The notes under the pieces were generated by a model. It worked only from the letters and a program-made list of their open reading frames with translations, had not been told where the DNA came from and did no database searches. A program made the translations under genes and the position numbers. A DNA stretch of 64,000 bases from NCBI GenBank assembly GCA_028023455.1, contig JAQFVV010000064.1, positions 1,957,825 to 2,021,824 of the forward strand. The letters are read 5' to 3'. This stretch comes from Epiperipatus broadwayi (taxonomy: Eukaryota; Onychophora; Udeonychophora; Euonychophora; Peripatidae). Positions 23,554-35,504 of the stretch are shown piece by piece; within the stretch, counting starts at the first letter, position 1, and each line of letters starts with the position of its first letter.

Positions 23554-24505
23554 TTAATTTGCTGGAGCAATCTTATTATTTTGATAAAATAGTAAGTAAA
23601 AACTTTTTCTAAATTCCTTATTAGTGAAATAATTGATTATGAAGATAACACTATATGGTATAAATAAACATAATTCACTTATGTAAAAAATATTATTCAT
23701 GCTTGAAAATTTGTGATATACTACCAATACACCCACACATGTAAACTACCAATACACCCACACATGTAAAATATGGTATGATTGAAATCAAAGTAACGAT
23801 AACAATTGTATTCAAAATGTTAAATAAGATCTTTTGTTCTCTGATGATTGCATTTGAATGAATCTGAGATCGAACTTGTTTTCTCTTCAGCAATTGTTTA
23901 AAATTATTTATTATTTTGATATTTAAGTAAAGTATAGAAATCAGTAAAATTACATATATACTTATCCACATTGTTAGTATAATTTTTGCCTCCATAGAAT
24001 AAACAAATTTTTTATTGAGTTTAATTTTATATATTGTCATATTTTGAAAGAATACTGGTCGAAATTTTTTAACATTTAAACCTGACATCACTGCGACTAA
24101 AGGACTCACCCCCATTAGACTTATAATCGTGTTCTTAGTTGTCAAAAATTTGTCATTGAAAAGAGGATGGCAGATTGAAATATAGCGGTGAATGGTAATT
24201 AAAAAAAAAATTAAACTGGAATAAAGAAATAAAAAGTAAGTAATTTGAGTGTAAACATAACACTTTAATATCATTAAGAATGTATTAGTAGGATAAAAAG
24301 CATAGAATATTTTAATATTCAACAATATTTCAGCCATAATTTCACAAGAGGTAAACCATATTAAAAGTAATTTCATGTTGAACGTTATTTTCATTTTACT
24401 AAATGTAATTGCATTGAAAATACTTGCTACTGTTCCAAAACAGACTTCTACTGGTAAAACATGAGTATCGATATATCTATAGAAAGGAGTAAAAAAATAA
24501 ATCAT
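23554..24505 (-). pseudogene. Intronless rhodopsin-class GPCR with a frameshifting duplication
   Basis: Seven-transmembrane G-protein-coupled receptor in one exon. The first frame (24505-23693) has a short N-terminus, TM1 with its Asn (IFNAITF), TM2, and TM3 with a Cys at its start and the DRY-position motif HRYISICHPLF. TM4 lacks the usual Trp. TM5, a basic loop (KQLLKRKQVRSQIH) and TM6 (IIPYF) follow. Then a perfect 25-bp tandem duplication (23721-23745 = 23746-23770) shifts the frame. The other frame (23736-23554) supplies TM7 with LFIPYSVIFIINYF and helix 8 (KEFRKSF). One 25-bp copy would leave a single frame of about 310 residues, normal for class A. As read, the receptor lacks TM7. The ligand is unknown; a peptide or chemosensory receptor is possible. 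A recent pseudogene, an allele or an assembly error are all possible. Confidence 0.8.
23721..23770. repeat. Perfect 25-bp tandem duplication inside the GPCR
   Basis: The unit CTACCAATACACCCACACAT plus GTAAA is repeated with no mismatch. Because 25 is not a multiple of 3 it breaks the receptor frame between TM6 and TM7. Confidence 0.95.
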
Positions 24506-25610
24506 TCAAAGATCTGAGCGTTTCCGTGTCATTGTTAAATGAATCCATTATACTTTCTATAAGTAAATTATACTTATAACAAAAATAGTTTTGCTAATTT
24601 AAATCTTGGAATACAAATATTTGGTTACATTTTCGTTTGGGGAGTGAATTAAAAGTGTTTTTCAACAATATCAAATATCCATTCATCTATAATAAATATC
24701 TGCTATAGAAATTAGTGTAATTCTAATTAAATAACATGCCACTCAAATAGTTATGAAAGTTTAGTTGTATGACAGATCTTAATCATATATTGTTGTAAAC
24801 CATTAACGTGAAAATCTGAGTTCAAAGTTGAATTCAGATTCAGAATATGTCCAGAAGGGTCCAAAGTCATTCAATACAAAGTTATTATATCTGTAAAATG
24901 AAAAATATTTTTAAAATGAAATAGATTGTAATAACATATCATAAATTAACTGAAAATAAATATTCCCGAAAAATTAATTTAATAAAAAATACATTTTAAA
25001 TTCATTACATATATATATATATACTTGAGTACAAATAATTTTTGCAATAATCAGTAGCAGTAATAAAGCCATACATATTTCTACTGTTTTTTTAATTAAT
25101 AAATAAAAAAAAAAACCATTTAAATCTATTATCTAATTACATATTCCACATTAAATAATTCACTCTAAAAGTTGACGCTTTTTTATAAGCTTTTTCAAAT
25201 ACTGAATTATAGCTTTATGATTTTATTTTTCTATTTAGGTTTGGAAGATAAATATTTTGCATTGAACTTTAAACATTTTTGTTTTATATTTTAGACTAAA
25301 TAAAAAATAATTAAGTAATAAAGTGTTATGATTTATCAACAATATAATCTTATAATAAAGAAAATATGCTTTCTGAGAACGTATTTCTACCATAAAATAT
25401 GTATATAATCTCGGATAAAGATGAAAGCTGATGCCCAATTTTTAAAATAAACTTTTAATAATACAAATGTTTTGATTTACGGCTGTTAGAATTGCAAATA
25501 AATACATATTATTATACATTTACATGTGACAGATACTGTTCATTACATAATATATTAAGTAACTGATGTAAATACTATTCACTGCATTATGTTTAGTTAA
25601 ATAGCTGATA
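24506..25610. other. Upstream region of the GPCR, no gene
   Basis: AT-rich, with a TA run at 25009-25022 and poly-A/T runs. The open frame at 25235-25438 on the minus strand is hydrophobic low-complexity sequence with no motif. A promoter for the GPCR may lie near 24510-24800 but I see no specific element. Confidence 0.4.
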
Positions 25611-25623
25611 TAGAATTACATTG

Positions 25624-25732
25624 TTTTTTTTTTTCATGTGTCATAGCATCAGCCGGGAGCGAACTCGCTAACTCGGGACAACTGCTTGTAAGGCGGCTGT
25701 GCTGACGTCTCGATTACCAATGCTTGACAATG
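25624..25732 (-). mobile_element. tRNA-derived SINE, copy 2
   Basis: Minus-strand copy of the same tRNA-derived family: ATTGGTAATCGAGACGTCAGC (A-box region), GCGAGTTCGCTCCC (B box), GTGTCATAGC-type 3' end, then the A tail (T run 25624-25634). Flanked by TAGAATTACATTG (25611-25623) and TAGAATTACGTTT (25733-25745), an imperfect target-site duplication. Confidence 0.8.
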
Positions 25733-25745
25733 TAGAATTACGTTT

Positions 25746-26160
25746 TAATAACAGATAATATAAAAAATTGCATTTTGCTTTTAAAAATTCCTTTAGTGAA
25801 AATAAAGATTTTCACACAGTTTATGGACAATGCTAATTTCTTAATAAAACGTTTTATTGATATTAATCTGATCATATGATTTTTTAAAAGTTAGTTTGAG
25901 ATAATAATTTATTAATGTGAGATAAAAATCTGCTACATTATAAAATGTATCCACCTTATTTATTATGAAAAATAAAATTCTAATAACTCATATTTCTGTT
26001 TGTTTTCTAAAAAAAAAATTGCATAAAGAAATAACTAATTTTCATACAGCTTAAGGTTTAAGTTGTTGTTTTTTTTTAAAAAAAAAGGTACAGATATTTA
26101 ACTTTGCATATATATTTTTTCTCTTAATATTGGTTAAATATGACTTTAGAAACCACTATC
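25746..26160. other. AT-rich DNA, no gene
   Basis: Nothing recognised besides homopolymer runs. Confidence 0.5.
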
Positions 26161-26529
26161 TTAATACATTGTACAGGCTTAAACCTGCATTTATATATGT
26201 AATATATGAGGGACTCGAACTCAGTCTTTCACTTGACCCACCACTCTCAGTGCCATCTCACATTGCTGACCCACCTGATCACACACACATTGAAATGACA
26301 AATAATCACCAATATACGCATTTCATGCCAAACCAGCAATCATCAGTTGGTTTAGATTACTATCCTCACACATATATACAATTATACATACATATGTGAG
26401 GGATGGGCAGACCTTTTACACACTATTTATATAAATTAATACATTGTGCAGGCTTAAACCTGCATTTATAAATGTAATATATGCAGGATTCAAACTCAGA
26501 CTTTCACTTGACCTACCACTCTCATAAAT
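26161..26529 (-). repeat. Two direct copies of a tRNA-like repeat
   Basis: Segments 26161-26255 and 26437-26529 are about 85% alike by eye. On the minus strand each contains GAGTTCGAGTCCC or its diverged form GAGTTTGAATCC (B-box like), preceded by GTGGTGGGTCAAGTG (A-box-like position). They are probably heads of a second SINE family. The first is an open frame in part (26130-26399), which looks incidental. Confidence 0.45.
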
Positions 26530-26855
26530 GGATTATTCTCTTGTACATGAGGGGTCAGAATGACTAATATGTCAACATGGGTAGGATGACAACCTTGGCA
26601 CTAACAAGGGATTTTGAACGTTCCATCATCAGATTTTCAATAAAATGGAAGGCTGAAAGTTGTGAATTGGAATAGTTTGAAGCCTGTCCATTAAAGTATG
26701 AAGATTGGCTATCTTAATATAAAGCTTAGTACTGATTGTATATATGTGTGAAAATAGTAATCTAGACCAACTGATGATTGCTGGTTTGGCATGAAATGCG
26801 TATATTGGTAATTATTTGTCTTTTCAACGTTTGTGTGATCTAGTGGGTCAGCAAT
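26262..26855. repeat. Inverted repeat with about 120-bp arms
   Basis: Arms 26262-26383 and 26735-26855 are inverted copies sharing a block that contains AATATACGCATTTCATGCC and CAGCAATCATCAGTTGG. Spacer about 350 bp. A shorter related piece (AATAATCACCAATATAC) occurs at about 49231-49247, so this is a dispersed family, here in fold-back arrangement. Confidence 0.7.
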
Positions 26856-26862
26856 AACTCAT

Positions 26863-27599
26863 TAGTTATTGAAAATAGAATTTGCTTATAGAATACATTT
26901 GATTTGTGAAGTACTCTATATTTTGTTCTATATATATATAGTGTATAGTGACTCTTGTATTTTTGATAAACATTGTTTAGAATAAAATATGTATTCTTTA
27001 TTAAACAGCAAGTGTAAAGTACTTTTCAACACGCACGCACACACATATATGTGTATATTGAGACAGATGCTTTGTTATGACTCAAGTTTATATATGTAGA
27101 AGAATAGTGAAATTTCTACTTGTAAATTAATTTTAAAATTTTGCTAATTTAATTTTTATTAAACGTGTTTCGAAAGAGCCAGTCATATGTATATATGCAC
27201 ACACACGAATCACTAGAATAATTTTGGTTATTTACTAAAAGTAAATGCCAATTTTTTTTGTATATATATAAAAAAAAGTAAACTTAAATAAATCTGTTTA
27301 TTATTTGTATAAGATTATTTTAAAACTTGGTAGAACAATGCTTAACCTCAAAATAAAATTTCAATCTGTTGTGATAACAAAATTTAAAAGTTATGATTGC
27401 TCAGATAAGACATATAATGAAATTAATTAATACAAAATGCAAAAACGTACGATTTTAATTTATCAAAAACCTGGCTTAATAATTAATTTTTAAAAAAACC
27501 TAACTATTTTGAAGTAGTAATCTTAAAAATTCTGAGATTAATAAAGCTAGGCAGAACTATTCATTCATTAATTCAGTATATTTAGTCGATTCAAGCTAT
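26863..27599. other. AT-rich DNA, no gene
   Basis: TA and CA microsatellite patches (26930-26940, 27030-27055, 27190-27210). Nothing coding recognised. Confidence 0.5.
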
Positions 27600-27794
27600 T
27601 CATTCATTAGGCACATTCATTGATCTTTGGTCCGAGCTTTCAACGTTATAAATCAAAATTGTATTCCAAACTCTGGGACCCTTTATCCTGAGTGACAAAC
27701 CGCATTTCTTATCAGCTCTCTCAGCAAAATCATAGATACCTGCCAACAGTTTGGGACAAGTGGCGGACAATTTAAAAAAAGATGCACCCACCAA
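27600..27794 (-). pseudogene. Possible LINE reverse-transcriptase C-terminal scrap
   Basis: A 64-codon minus-strand open frame containing KCGLSLRIKGPRVWNTI. The pattern S-R-KGP-WN is common near the C-terminus of RT-bearing LINE proteins in invertebrates. No upstream RT domain is visible on the minus strand, so this is at best a 5'-truncated insertion. Confidence 0.35.
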
Positions 27795-29180
27795 ATTTTT
27801 CTAATGGTGATTTTCAAAATATGCTGGGTTAGTCACATCACCAAGATGTATTCCATGCTCTGAGCCAAACCTTTATCATCCAACATGTTGTAAAATTATA
27901 AAACTTAAGAAACCTGACTTTCTAAAGCCAACCTACCAAGTTGACTCTCAACTGACTGCGCGAAAAATGACAACTATAAAATGGACAAAGATAGTTACCT
28001 CTTCTATTGAAGCTAAAGCAACAACCTCGAAGGACTTTGCGGTAATATAAACTTTTATCTACTTTAAAATAAGACAGGGATTATTATAAGCATTTTTCTT
28101 TTGTATATGCACATTATTAATTTTTTTTACTAACCGCAATATGAGATTTAAATGTAATTTTTATTTTATTTTATGAATCGATTACTTATATATCAATCTT
28201 ACATGAATGTTTTACTTTTCTTTTAGAGTACATTTTAATCTAGAATTTACGATGTTTAAAAATATATAACTCTGAAAGAAATTCTTTTTCTTGCATTGGT
28301 AGTTTTGACAATTAGTTCTTAATGAAGTTTAATTATTATTGTAGAATAATTCCCTCTCCCCTTCTCGCATACAATATTTAAAACGTAAGTTTTTATATCT
28401 TTTAAGAAAATAAGTCGGAAGTTTGATCAGTTAGCAAAATCTTTTAAAGAAAACTATATTAATGTTTAAAATGAACTTTTGCTTTTAATTAGCGTTAATC
28501 AATTTCTTTTATATATGTGTGATTTGATTTTAAATTTACTAAAACATTTTAACACTTATACATAATATGTCTTATAGAAAAAAGTATTCATCTATTTGTG
28601 TGTGTTGACTTAAAACTCATCATATGAATACTACTGTTATTGTATAGGGCTCTTGTTTCAATCTGGTCAATATTATTAGTATTCTTTCTGGTCACCTGGA
28701 CCATCTACTGCTTTCATCGCAGACTATTTACCATGGCATGGGCTGGATTAAGTATAGCCAGCATGCTCTCTTTGTTTGATATTCTCGCTAAATATTGGTG
28801 AATTCTTTGGAGCTTCTGACAATGACATTTCGATCAAGCTATCTGGGCTACCCATCATTGAATCCTCAACTTGCTTGTTTTGCATGGGGAGTTTAGACGT
28901 AGCTTTTTATGCTCCTCTTATGTTGAATAACCCATTTTATTTTATGTATAATTTTTAGATGGTATTATGCTGCTTACACATGTTTTATTATGTGCATATA
29001 TCCTTAAGCATACAACAAGATAAAATTGAATTTTTTCTTTTTTTTCTTATTAAAAGTCATTCACATATAATACACATCCTATTTTATAAAATGCTGTTAA
29101 AAGGTTATTTTAATCTTGTTGAAGTAATCGAACAAGGGATCAAATTAATTGTCAAAGCTGTCAATAATGAAGTACTCTGA
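27795..29180 (+). other. Unassigned, locally GC-richer segment at 28640-28960
   Basis: Mostly AT-rich. The part at 28640-28960 has more balanced composition and reads in two frames as plausible protein: hydrophobic SIWSILLVFFLVTWTIY first, then from 28776 a 60-codon frame with SGLPIIESSTCLFCMGSLDV. A further frame runs 28959-29180. It looks like a broken membrane-protein or transposon-derived reading frame, but I cannot assign a family. Confidence 0.25.
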
Positions 29181-30808
29181 ACAGATATTTACAGATGATG
29201 TATCCATTAAATTTTTGATTTTTTAATTTTTCTTTTAATTTTAATAAACTTTACTATTATTATATCTATTAAATTAATTCTGCTGATGTTGCTGTCTCTG
29301 TCTCTCAATTATTTAATAATTTAGAGTCTCATATTCTAAGTTGAGTTAGTGTCAGGGGCAGGTAATTTATTTTATACCAGGATGTTTATCATTGTTGATG
29401 AATAAATTTTTTAGGTTCATTATGTAGCCTAGGGGTACTCTCAAGTGTTGATGTTCTTAATGCCAGTGTGGATCTAGTCCAATATATACATATATTGAAC
29501 TGGGTGGTAGAAGATCACTTTGATTATAAAAATTTGCAATTAAATCTTGATCTGCTCCAGCTGCACTTTCACTATTGCAGCAAACCGATCCTTCAAGTGG
29601 AGAAATCTAATACAGAAAGTGGATAAAACCAATGGTACCTATAACAGGATTGAGGCTATATAAAGTATAACCTGTGCTCACATTTCCAGACTACAGAACT
29701 TATTGGCTGCTAAATTTAAACCCTTGCAATCCAAAGCATTTCTATTTGTTTCGAGGTAAAACCTTAGGTGCCAGCTAATCATAAGTTAAAATTAGGATGC
29801 CTGGATGACAGGTAAATAATTTAGCACTTGATCAAACCCTAGCTAGCTCACACTCTGTCTATTAGTGGTGTAGTTATTTAAAAGAACTGACTAACATTGA
29901 TTAGCAAACAAATAATTTATTCTAAGACATTTTAAATAAATATAACACTAACACTTTATAGTAAAGCAAATTATAAATTTGTTTAAGCACACTCTTAATA
30001 AATATATAATAAAAATTGATTTAATTACACATCATAAATTTGAATACGCACCCACACCTTTTAAATATGATTCATCACTTAAAAGAAAGCTTTAAGACTT
30101 TAATACAATATTAAAATACACGCACATACTAGAATTTATTTAAATGGTAATTATAGTAAACACTTATTGATAATTATAAAAGAAACACTTAAAGATAATT
30201 ATGGGAATTTAAAGATTGCTGTGGCTTTTAAAGTCCAACCAAGTTTTCATTCGAACATTTCAGTTTATGAATGAGAATATGAAATTTATATTTACCTAGG
30301 ATTTTGACATTTAGTACTCCAAAGGATATAACTTCTTGCTCTCTCCTGCTATGTGGATTACCAACGAGTTGGATTTTGGATTTCACTGATGGTTTGCCTA
30401 TTGGATATATTTGGCATTCATTGAGATAGACTTTTTCTGACAGTTCAGATTATTATGTGGGCATGGCTCTTAGATAGAGGGTCTCTGGTGCTCTGGAGAA
30501 CTAGGATTGGAGACAGGTTGCATACTCTGGTAACTGTTTAGTACTTCATGGTGTTAGATTGTTTTTTGGTGAATATGAAGACACCTGACCACATTCTGAA
30601 GATATTAATGGCTTTTCCCATCTTTTCCTTGATGAAACTTCTTCATGGTAGTAATAAAAATCTTAATCTTAATGACTGCTATCAATAAAGAGAGTCAATG
30701 AATGAAGATGAATCGATTTTCAGTCCTTTTATGTGAGTCCTCCTTATTGTTCCTCTGGTTATCATTTCCATCTAGTTTAATTAATTTGCAAATTTTACTA
30801 ATTATATT
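29181..30808. other. No gene recognised
   Basis: Mixed AT-rich sequence. 30300-30650 is slightly GC-richer without a coding frame or splice-site context that I trust. Confidence 0.4.
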
Positions 30809-30955
30809 CCCATTGTTTTTCAATCTGCATACTTGCATAGATTAATCTATCCTTTAGATAAGATATAGTCTGAAATTATTTTCTATTGTTTTTTTAATCT
30901 GCATACTTGTGTAGATTATTGCCTTTGGATAAGATATTGTCTGAAATTATTTCCC
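30809..30955. repeat. Tandem duplication, about 72-bp unit, two copies
   Basis: Two adjacent copies share CAATCTGCATACTTG / TAATCTGCATACTTG, GATAAGATAT and GTCTGAAATTATTT, differing at several sites. Confidence 0.75.
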
Positions 30956-31056
30956 ATTGTTTTCATTTATAGTTATTGTTCCCATTATTTATCTTTGAAT
31001 AGATTTAAGCTTATATTACATTCGTTCCTTTTACCTATTTTAACTCAACTTTCATT

Positions 31057-31470
31057 CTTTACACCAGGGGTCCCCAACCTTTTTGCACTTAAGAGCACAT
31101 TCTATAATACTGGCCAGGTGGTGGGCACCATTTATTTTTTTCAACCAGATGGTGGGCACCATTTATTTTTTCAATGTAAATTTATAGTTGGATATTGTTA
31201 ATAATAACCATAATATACAAAAAAATATTTATTTCAAAAATAAAATTTTAACATATAATTAACGTTTATATTTTTATGCTGTAAAAGTATAGTATACCCT
31301 ACAATTTGATTACAATATAATACAATAATTTATAAGAAATTTTAAAAATTAAATTTATTTGTATCAGATAAATAATTTTTTATCGTGTTCGGATAGCGGC
31401 GGGCACACATAAAATGGTCTGCGGGCGCCATGGTTCCCGCGAAATAGGGTTGGGGACCCCTGCTTTACAC
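31057..31470. mobile_element. hAT-type MITE
   Basis: Non-autonomous DNA transposon of 398 bp (31065-31462). Both ends are CAGGGGTCCCCAACC in inverted orientation, a terminus typical of hAT/Charlie-like elements. It is flanked by a perfect 8-bp target-site duplication CTTTACAC (31057-31064 and 31463-31470), the hAT hallmark. The interior holds a tandem GGTGGGCACCATTTATTTTT pair and no transposase. Moved in trans by a hAT transposase. Confidence 0.93.
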
Positions 31471-31874
31471 ACACACTTTTCTTTACATAAATGAAAAGAG
31501 AGAATTATAGTTTTTAAGTCTTTTTTAAATTTTATTTAGTCAAATTTATTTCCCTTTCCCTACTCAATCTTTAATTATCTTTTTTTTTTTTTTATTAAAA
31601 CAAAATGACACAGTGCTTTGTCTTTTGGTGACCTGCATTTCAAAAGAAAAAAAATTTTAAACTCTTTCTAAATTATATTTTTCTTTCTTAAACTTTTTCT
31701 ACATCAATTAATAAGCATTACTCAAATCATTAATTGTTAAAATGCTCTGCAGTGTGTTTATTTCTTAAACATTTCTTTTTAAAAAAAGAAAATCTTTAAA
31801 CTAATTATATGTTTTTTTTGTATAAACATTTCAAATCATGTAATGCTATTCAATAGTGCTACAATATATATAAG
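31471..31874. other. AT-rich DNA, no gene
   Basis: Poly-T/poly-A runs only. Confidence 0.5.
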
Positions 31875-32790
31875 CAGTCAACACTTAAGCAATACTAATA
31901 TTAGTGACAATCCACAAATCTTGATCTGCAGTCAAGACCATCTCTTTACAATAAAGATGAATACCCACCTTTATTTATAGTCCAATATGCTTATATAGGC
32001 ACTTAATATTGTAATTTGACTAATGGGAGTCAGATTATTAATTCAAAGAAATTTAGATAAAGCTCATTAAGCATGCAAATATAACTAGTTCTTACAGCAA
32101 ATTAACAAATAGTCAATTATAACTGTGAAATTCCAATTAAACTGTCTCACTTAGATAATAAAGCTAATAATGTTTAAGGCTAAATAGGTTTATAAATGCA
32201 AATACATGAAAGTAGTCAGCACTTACACAATAGTGATCAACAATTTTAATCTGTTGTCAAGCATTGGTAGTCGAGAGGTCAGCACAGCTGTCTTACAAGC
32301 AGTTGTCCCGAGTTAGCGGGTTCGCTTCCCGGATGATGCAATGACACATGAAAAAAAAACAATTTTATTCTGTTGTCAAGACAACCTTTTAACAATAAAG
32401 ATGGAAATCCACTTTTATCTATGGTCTATTATGTTTATTTAAACAAATAAAGCTTGCAAATTGACTACAAGAAATGAAATTATTAATTCAAAGAAGTTTA
32501 AATAAATCTCATATAACAGGTAAATATAACCTGTTCTGAAAGTAGACTAAAAAATAGTCAATTATAACTTTCAAACTGCACTCCAATTATGTATTACTTA
32601 GATAATAAAACTAATAATGCCCAAGGCTAGATACATTTATAATTGTAAATGTATAAACTTCCAACAATAACAATGTCAAAAACAATTAAAACTATCAATA
32701 TTAAAAAAGTGGATATTCATCTTTATCTGTGATCCAATATATCCAATATGTTCATATGCATACTATGCATATTAATCAAGATTATAGTAT
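31875..32790 (+). repeat. Tandem repeat, unit about 320-340 bp, about 2.3 copies
   Basis: Unit 1 at about 31875-32212, unit 2 at about 32213-32650 (including a SINE) and a partial unit 3 from about 32652. Shared landmarks in order: GTCAGCACTTA, TGTTGTCAAG, AACAATAAAGATG, TTATTAATTCAAAGAA, AATAGTCAATTATAACT, TTAGATAATAAA. No ORF is conserved, so this looks like a local satellite. Confidence 0.7.
32241..32380 (+). mobile_element. tRNA-derived SINE, copy 3 (best preserved)
   Basis: SINE at 32262-32359: tRNA-like head with GGTAGTCGAGAGGTCAGC (A-box region) and GGGTTCGCTTCC (B box), a short unrelated part ending ATGACACATG, and an A9 tail. The anticodon arm can fold as GCTGT-CTTACAA-GCAGT, giving a UAC (valine-like) anticodon. 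It is flanked by a 21-bp target duplication starting CAATTTTA (32241-32261 and 32360-32380, one mismatch), as expected of LINE-driven insertion. It sits inside unit 2 of a tandem repeat and so post-dates it. Confidence 0.88.
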
Positions 32791-33314
32791 AAATAACATT
32801 TTTTAAATAACAATATAGTAATAAGTAATAAATTGAGGAAGACACATTTACATATATTTTCAGGCATTTACTGAAGCAATAAAAAAATCTAACTGTTGTA
32901 TTTTTAGCTTTAAAATAGGGTAAATAGGGAAATGTTAGATTTTTGACACTTTTAAATGTGTTCTGTATGATATTCTTTTGTTTTTCAATAATTTTTTTTA
33001 GATAGAATCATAATAGTAATCATAATATTAAGAAATTAGAATATCTAATTACATTAATATTTTTAAATCAGTATCAGGCATTACACTCAGAAAATATTTT
33101 ATTATACAAAATACAACACATCAAATTTGGAGATGGTAATAAAAGAAGAGACTAAAATGTATGTGCATTCAATAGAAACTAAACACATTTTATTAATATA
33201 TATATATAATTACATATGGCACTCAAAGAAGAAAAAAAAAGGCTTGCAAATTTTAATGTGTTTTTTTTTTTTGTTTGCTTGTTTATATTTTCACTTGTTT
33301 ACATTTTTAAATAT
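32791..33314. other. AT-rich DNA, no gene
   Basis: Nothing recognised. The open frame at 33127-33321 is low-complexity. Confidence 0.5.
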
Positions 33315-33440
33315 CACATGATCACCACTTCTTATGCTTGTGTATAACTGTTTTAAAATAGGCACAAGCCTTCTGGCATCCATTGATTACTCTAGCTTGC
33401 TGTGTGTGGCAATACGTATAGTGAGTTTTGCCTGTTTTAA
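33315..33440. repeat. Dispersed repeat, copy 1
   Basis: Matches 50211-50385 in the same orientation: ACATGATCACCA, CACAAGCCTTCTGGCATCC, AATACGTATAGTGAGTTTTG. This copy lacks about 60 bp present in the other. Family unknown, SINE-sized. Confidence 0.75.
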
Positions 33441-35504
33441 ATTTTTAAATAGTGTATAACTGAAGTCATGTAGATAATAAAGTGTAGTTTACAAGCTCAC
33501 TATGATAATTTTTTTTGCTTCTGAAATATATTGGTTAAGAATTGGTTTAGTTTCTGTATAAAAATTAAAAAAAAAATGATATAAATTTTGTCTTTTTGAT
33601 GTCAGCTAAAAGAAATAGGAATTCATCATCAGAAGATACTAATAAATTTTATTTTTGATTTGTTATTGAAAATGAATCTGTGACACTAGCCTTTTATTTT
33701 TATTGTTTCTGGACTTTGCAGGTAAATAAAAAAAATGTATAACGGGTAATTTTACTTTTTTAAAATTTTTATTAAAGAAATAATGATTTGACATTAGAAA
33801 ATGCTGCATTCTTTTAATTCTATTTGTAAATTAAATTAATGGACATAAATTCTTAACATAGAAACTTTATACATGTCATTTATAGTTGAGGATTTATAAA
33901 TACATTATATTTCTTCACAAAGCATTTAGACATTAGCACAATTTTTTAATAATTCAGCATTGTTGGTTATTGTATAAAGTGCGGGAATTGTACTTTATAC
34001 ATGAGTTTGTGACAACAAGTAAGCTAACCTCAAAGTGTTCAAAACAAAGAAGGGGTCTTATTCATGCAACATGTGTTAATCATTGTGTGCCTATATACAT
34101 TTATGCTTATTATTGCAAACTAATGCAATAAGAGTAAAGCTTATGTCTTTATGCATATTTTTATATAATAATGAAGTAATAAATAACAATCCACTTCTAA
34201 TATGTTCTCTTATTGTACACATTATCAACATTGCAAATTGCATAAACAAATATCGTTTTAATATAAATATCTTAAGATGATAACCATTGAAATACTGTGT
34301 TTTGATTTATGATAATCAAATAAAAAATGTTTCAAATTCTGTGAATGGAGGTTATACTTTCGCTTGGTTAGTTTTCACGTATATCTAGGTATGTTAATCC
34401 ATTTAGTTACATATTTAAATGTATACTTTTTAAATTAAGATTTAGTTAAAGAAACGAGTTTATGTGACACTGTTTGAAGATTAGCGCATATTGATAGAGG
34501 ATAATTTAAGAAAATTTTCAGAGTTACGATTTAGTTTATTAATATTGCATTAGGACTGTTCATTCTTATTAATATAAGAGGTTTGCTATATTTACGAAGA
34601 TAGTCGGTGATAGTTAAATAGCTACGAGAGAGGTTGTTCTTGAAATAAAAACTTAATGTACACCAGTTGATCACTTTTTTTTTTTTACGTATTATGGCAA
34701 ACCGCAATGAATAAAAAGTTATATATATATATGTAGTGCTTCAGGATTATATCTTTCCCAATTTGTTCAAATTATCCTAAAATAAAATATGTTTGATCTA
34801 ATAATTTGGTTATATTATTTGCATATATATATATCCCCAGTACTTAACGCTAAACTGAAATAAATATCAAATATTAAATCACCCACATGGTACAGAAATT
34901 CAGAATGCTCTCTGTGAAATAAATATGTACATATATTACAGTCCGAATTTCAAAATAGATATACAAACTCTAATATATTTATATATTTATTTTACAGAAG
35001 GCAGTACTGAATTTCAATACTATATATTGAAACAGACAGATCGAAGAACCGATCTTCGTTTCATGTGTTTTAGGTACGGTAATTCGAACCACTATCTGCC
35101 CGCAGTGAGATTTGTCTATTTTCAGTCATAATTAAAAAATTAGTTATATATTTTATGTTTTGTAAATCAATAGGTAAGATTCCGTATATAAATGTCACAA
35201 ACCATGAGATAATATTCGTGTGTGCGTGGTTTGTGGATTTATATCAATTTAATTTAAAGTTTATTGCGGGCGTATTTGTTTGAATTTTAGTTTTTTTAAA
35301 AATTGTACAAAGTCGTTTAAAAATACTGATCAAAAGTCACATTCCTTTGATCAGTGTTTTTAATTAAAATCTAAATTACACAAATGTACAGAGTAATTAA
35401 ATTGTATTCGAAAGTAGATAAGAAATGTAGATTTGTAATTACCGTGTCAATTTAAAAATTGCGTATTAAAGTAAAAGGACAATGGAATGGATAATTAATG
35501 TTGT
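33441..35504. other. AT-rich DNA, no gene
   Basis: No coding or RNA gene recognised. It contains TA microsatellites (34723-34734, 34823-34834). Confidence 0.5.

Noticed and set aside
30995-31201. 68-codon frame at the hAT MITE left end
   Set aside because: It crosses the transposon boundary and is composed of TIR and tandem repeat.
32262-32345. A functional tRNA-Val gene
   Set aside because: An A tail, long target-site duplication and two diverged relatives show a SINE; the acceptor stem is poor.
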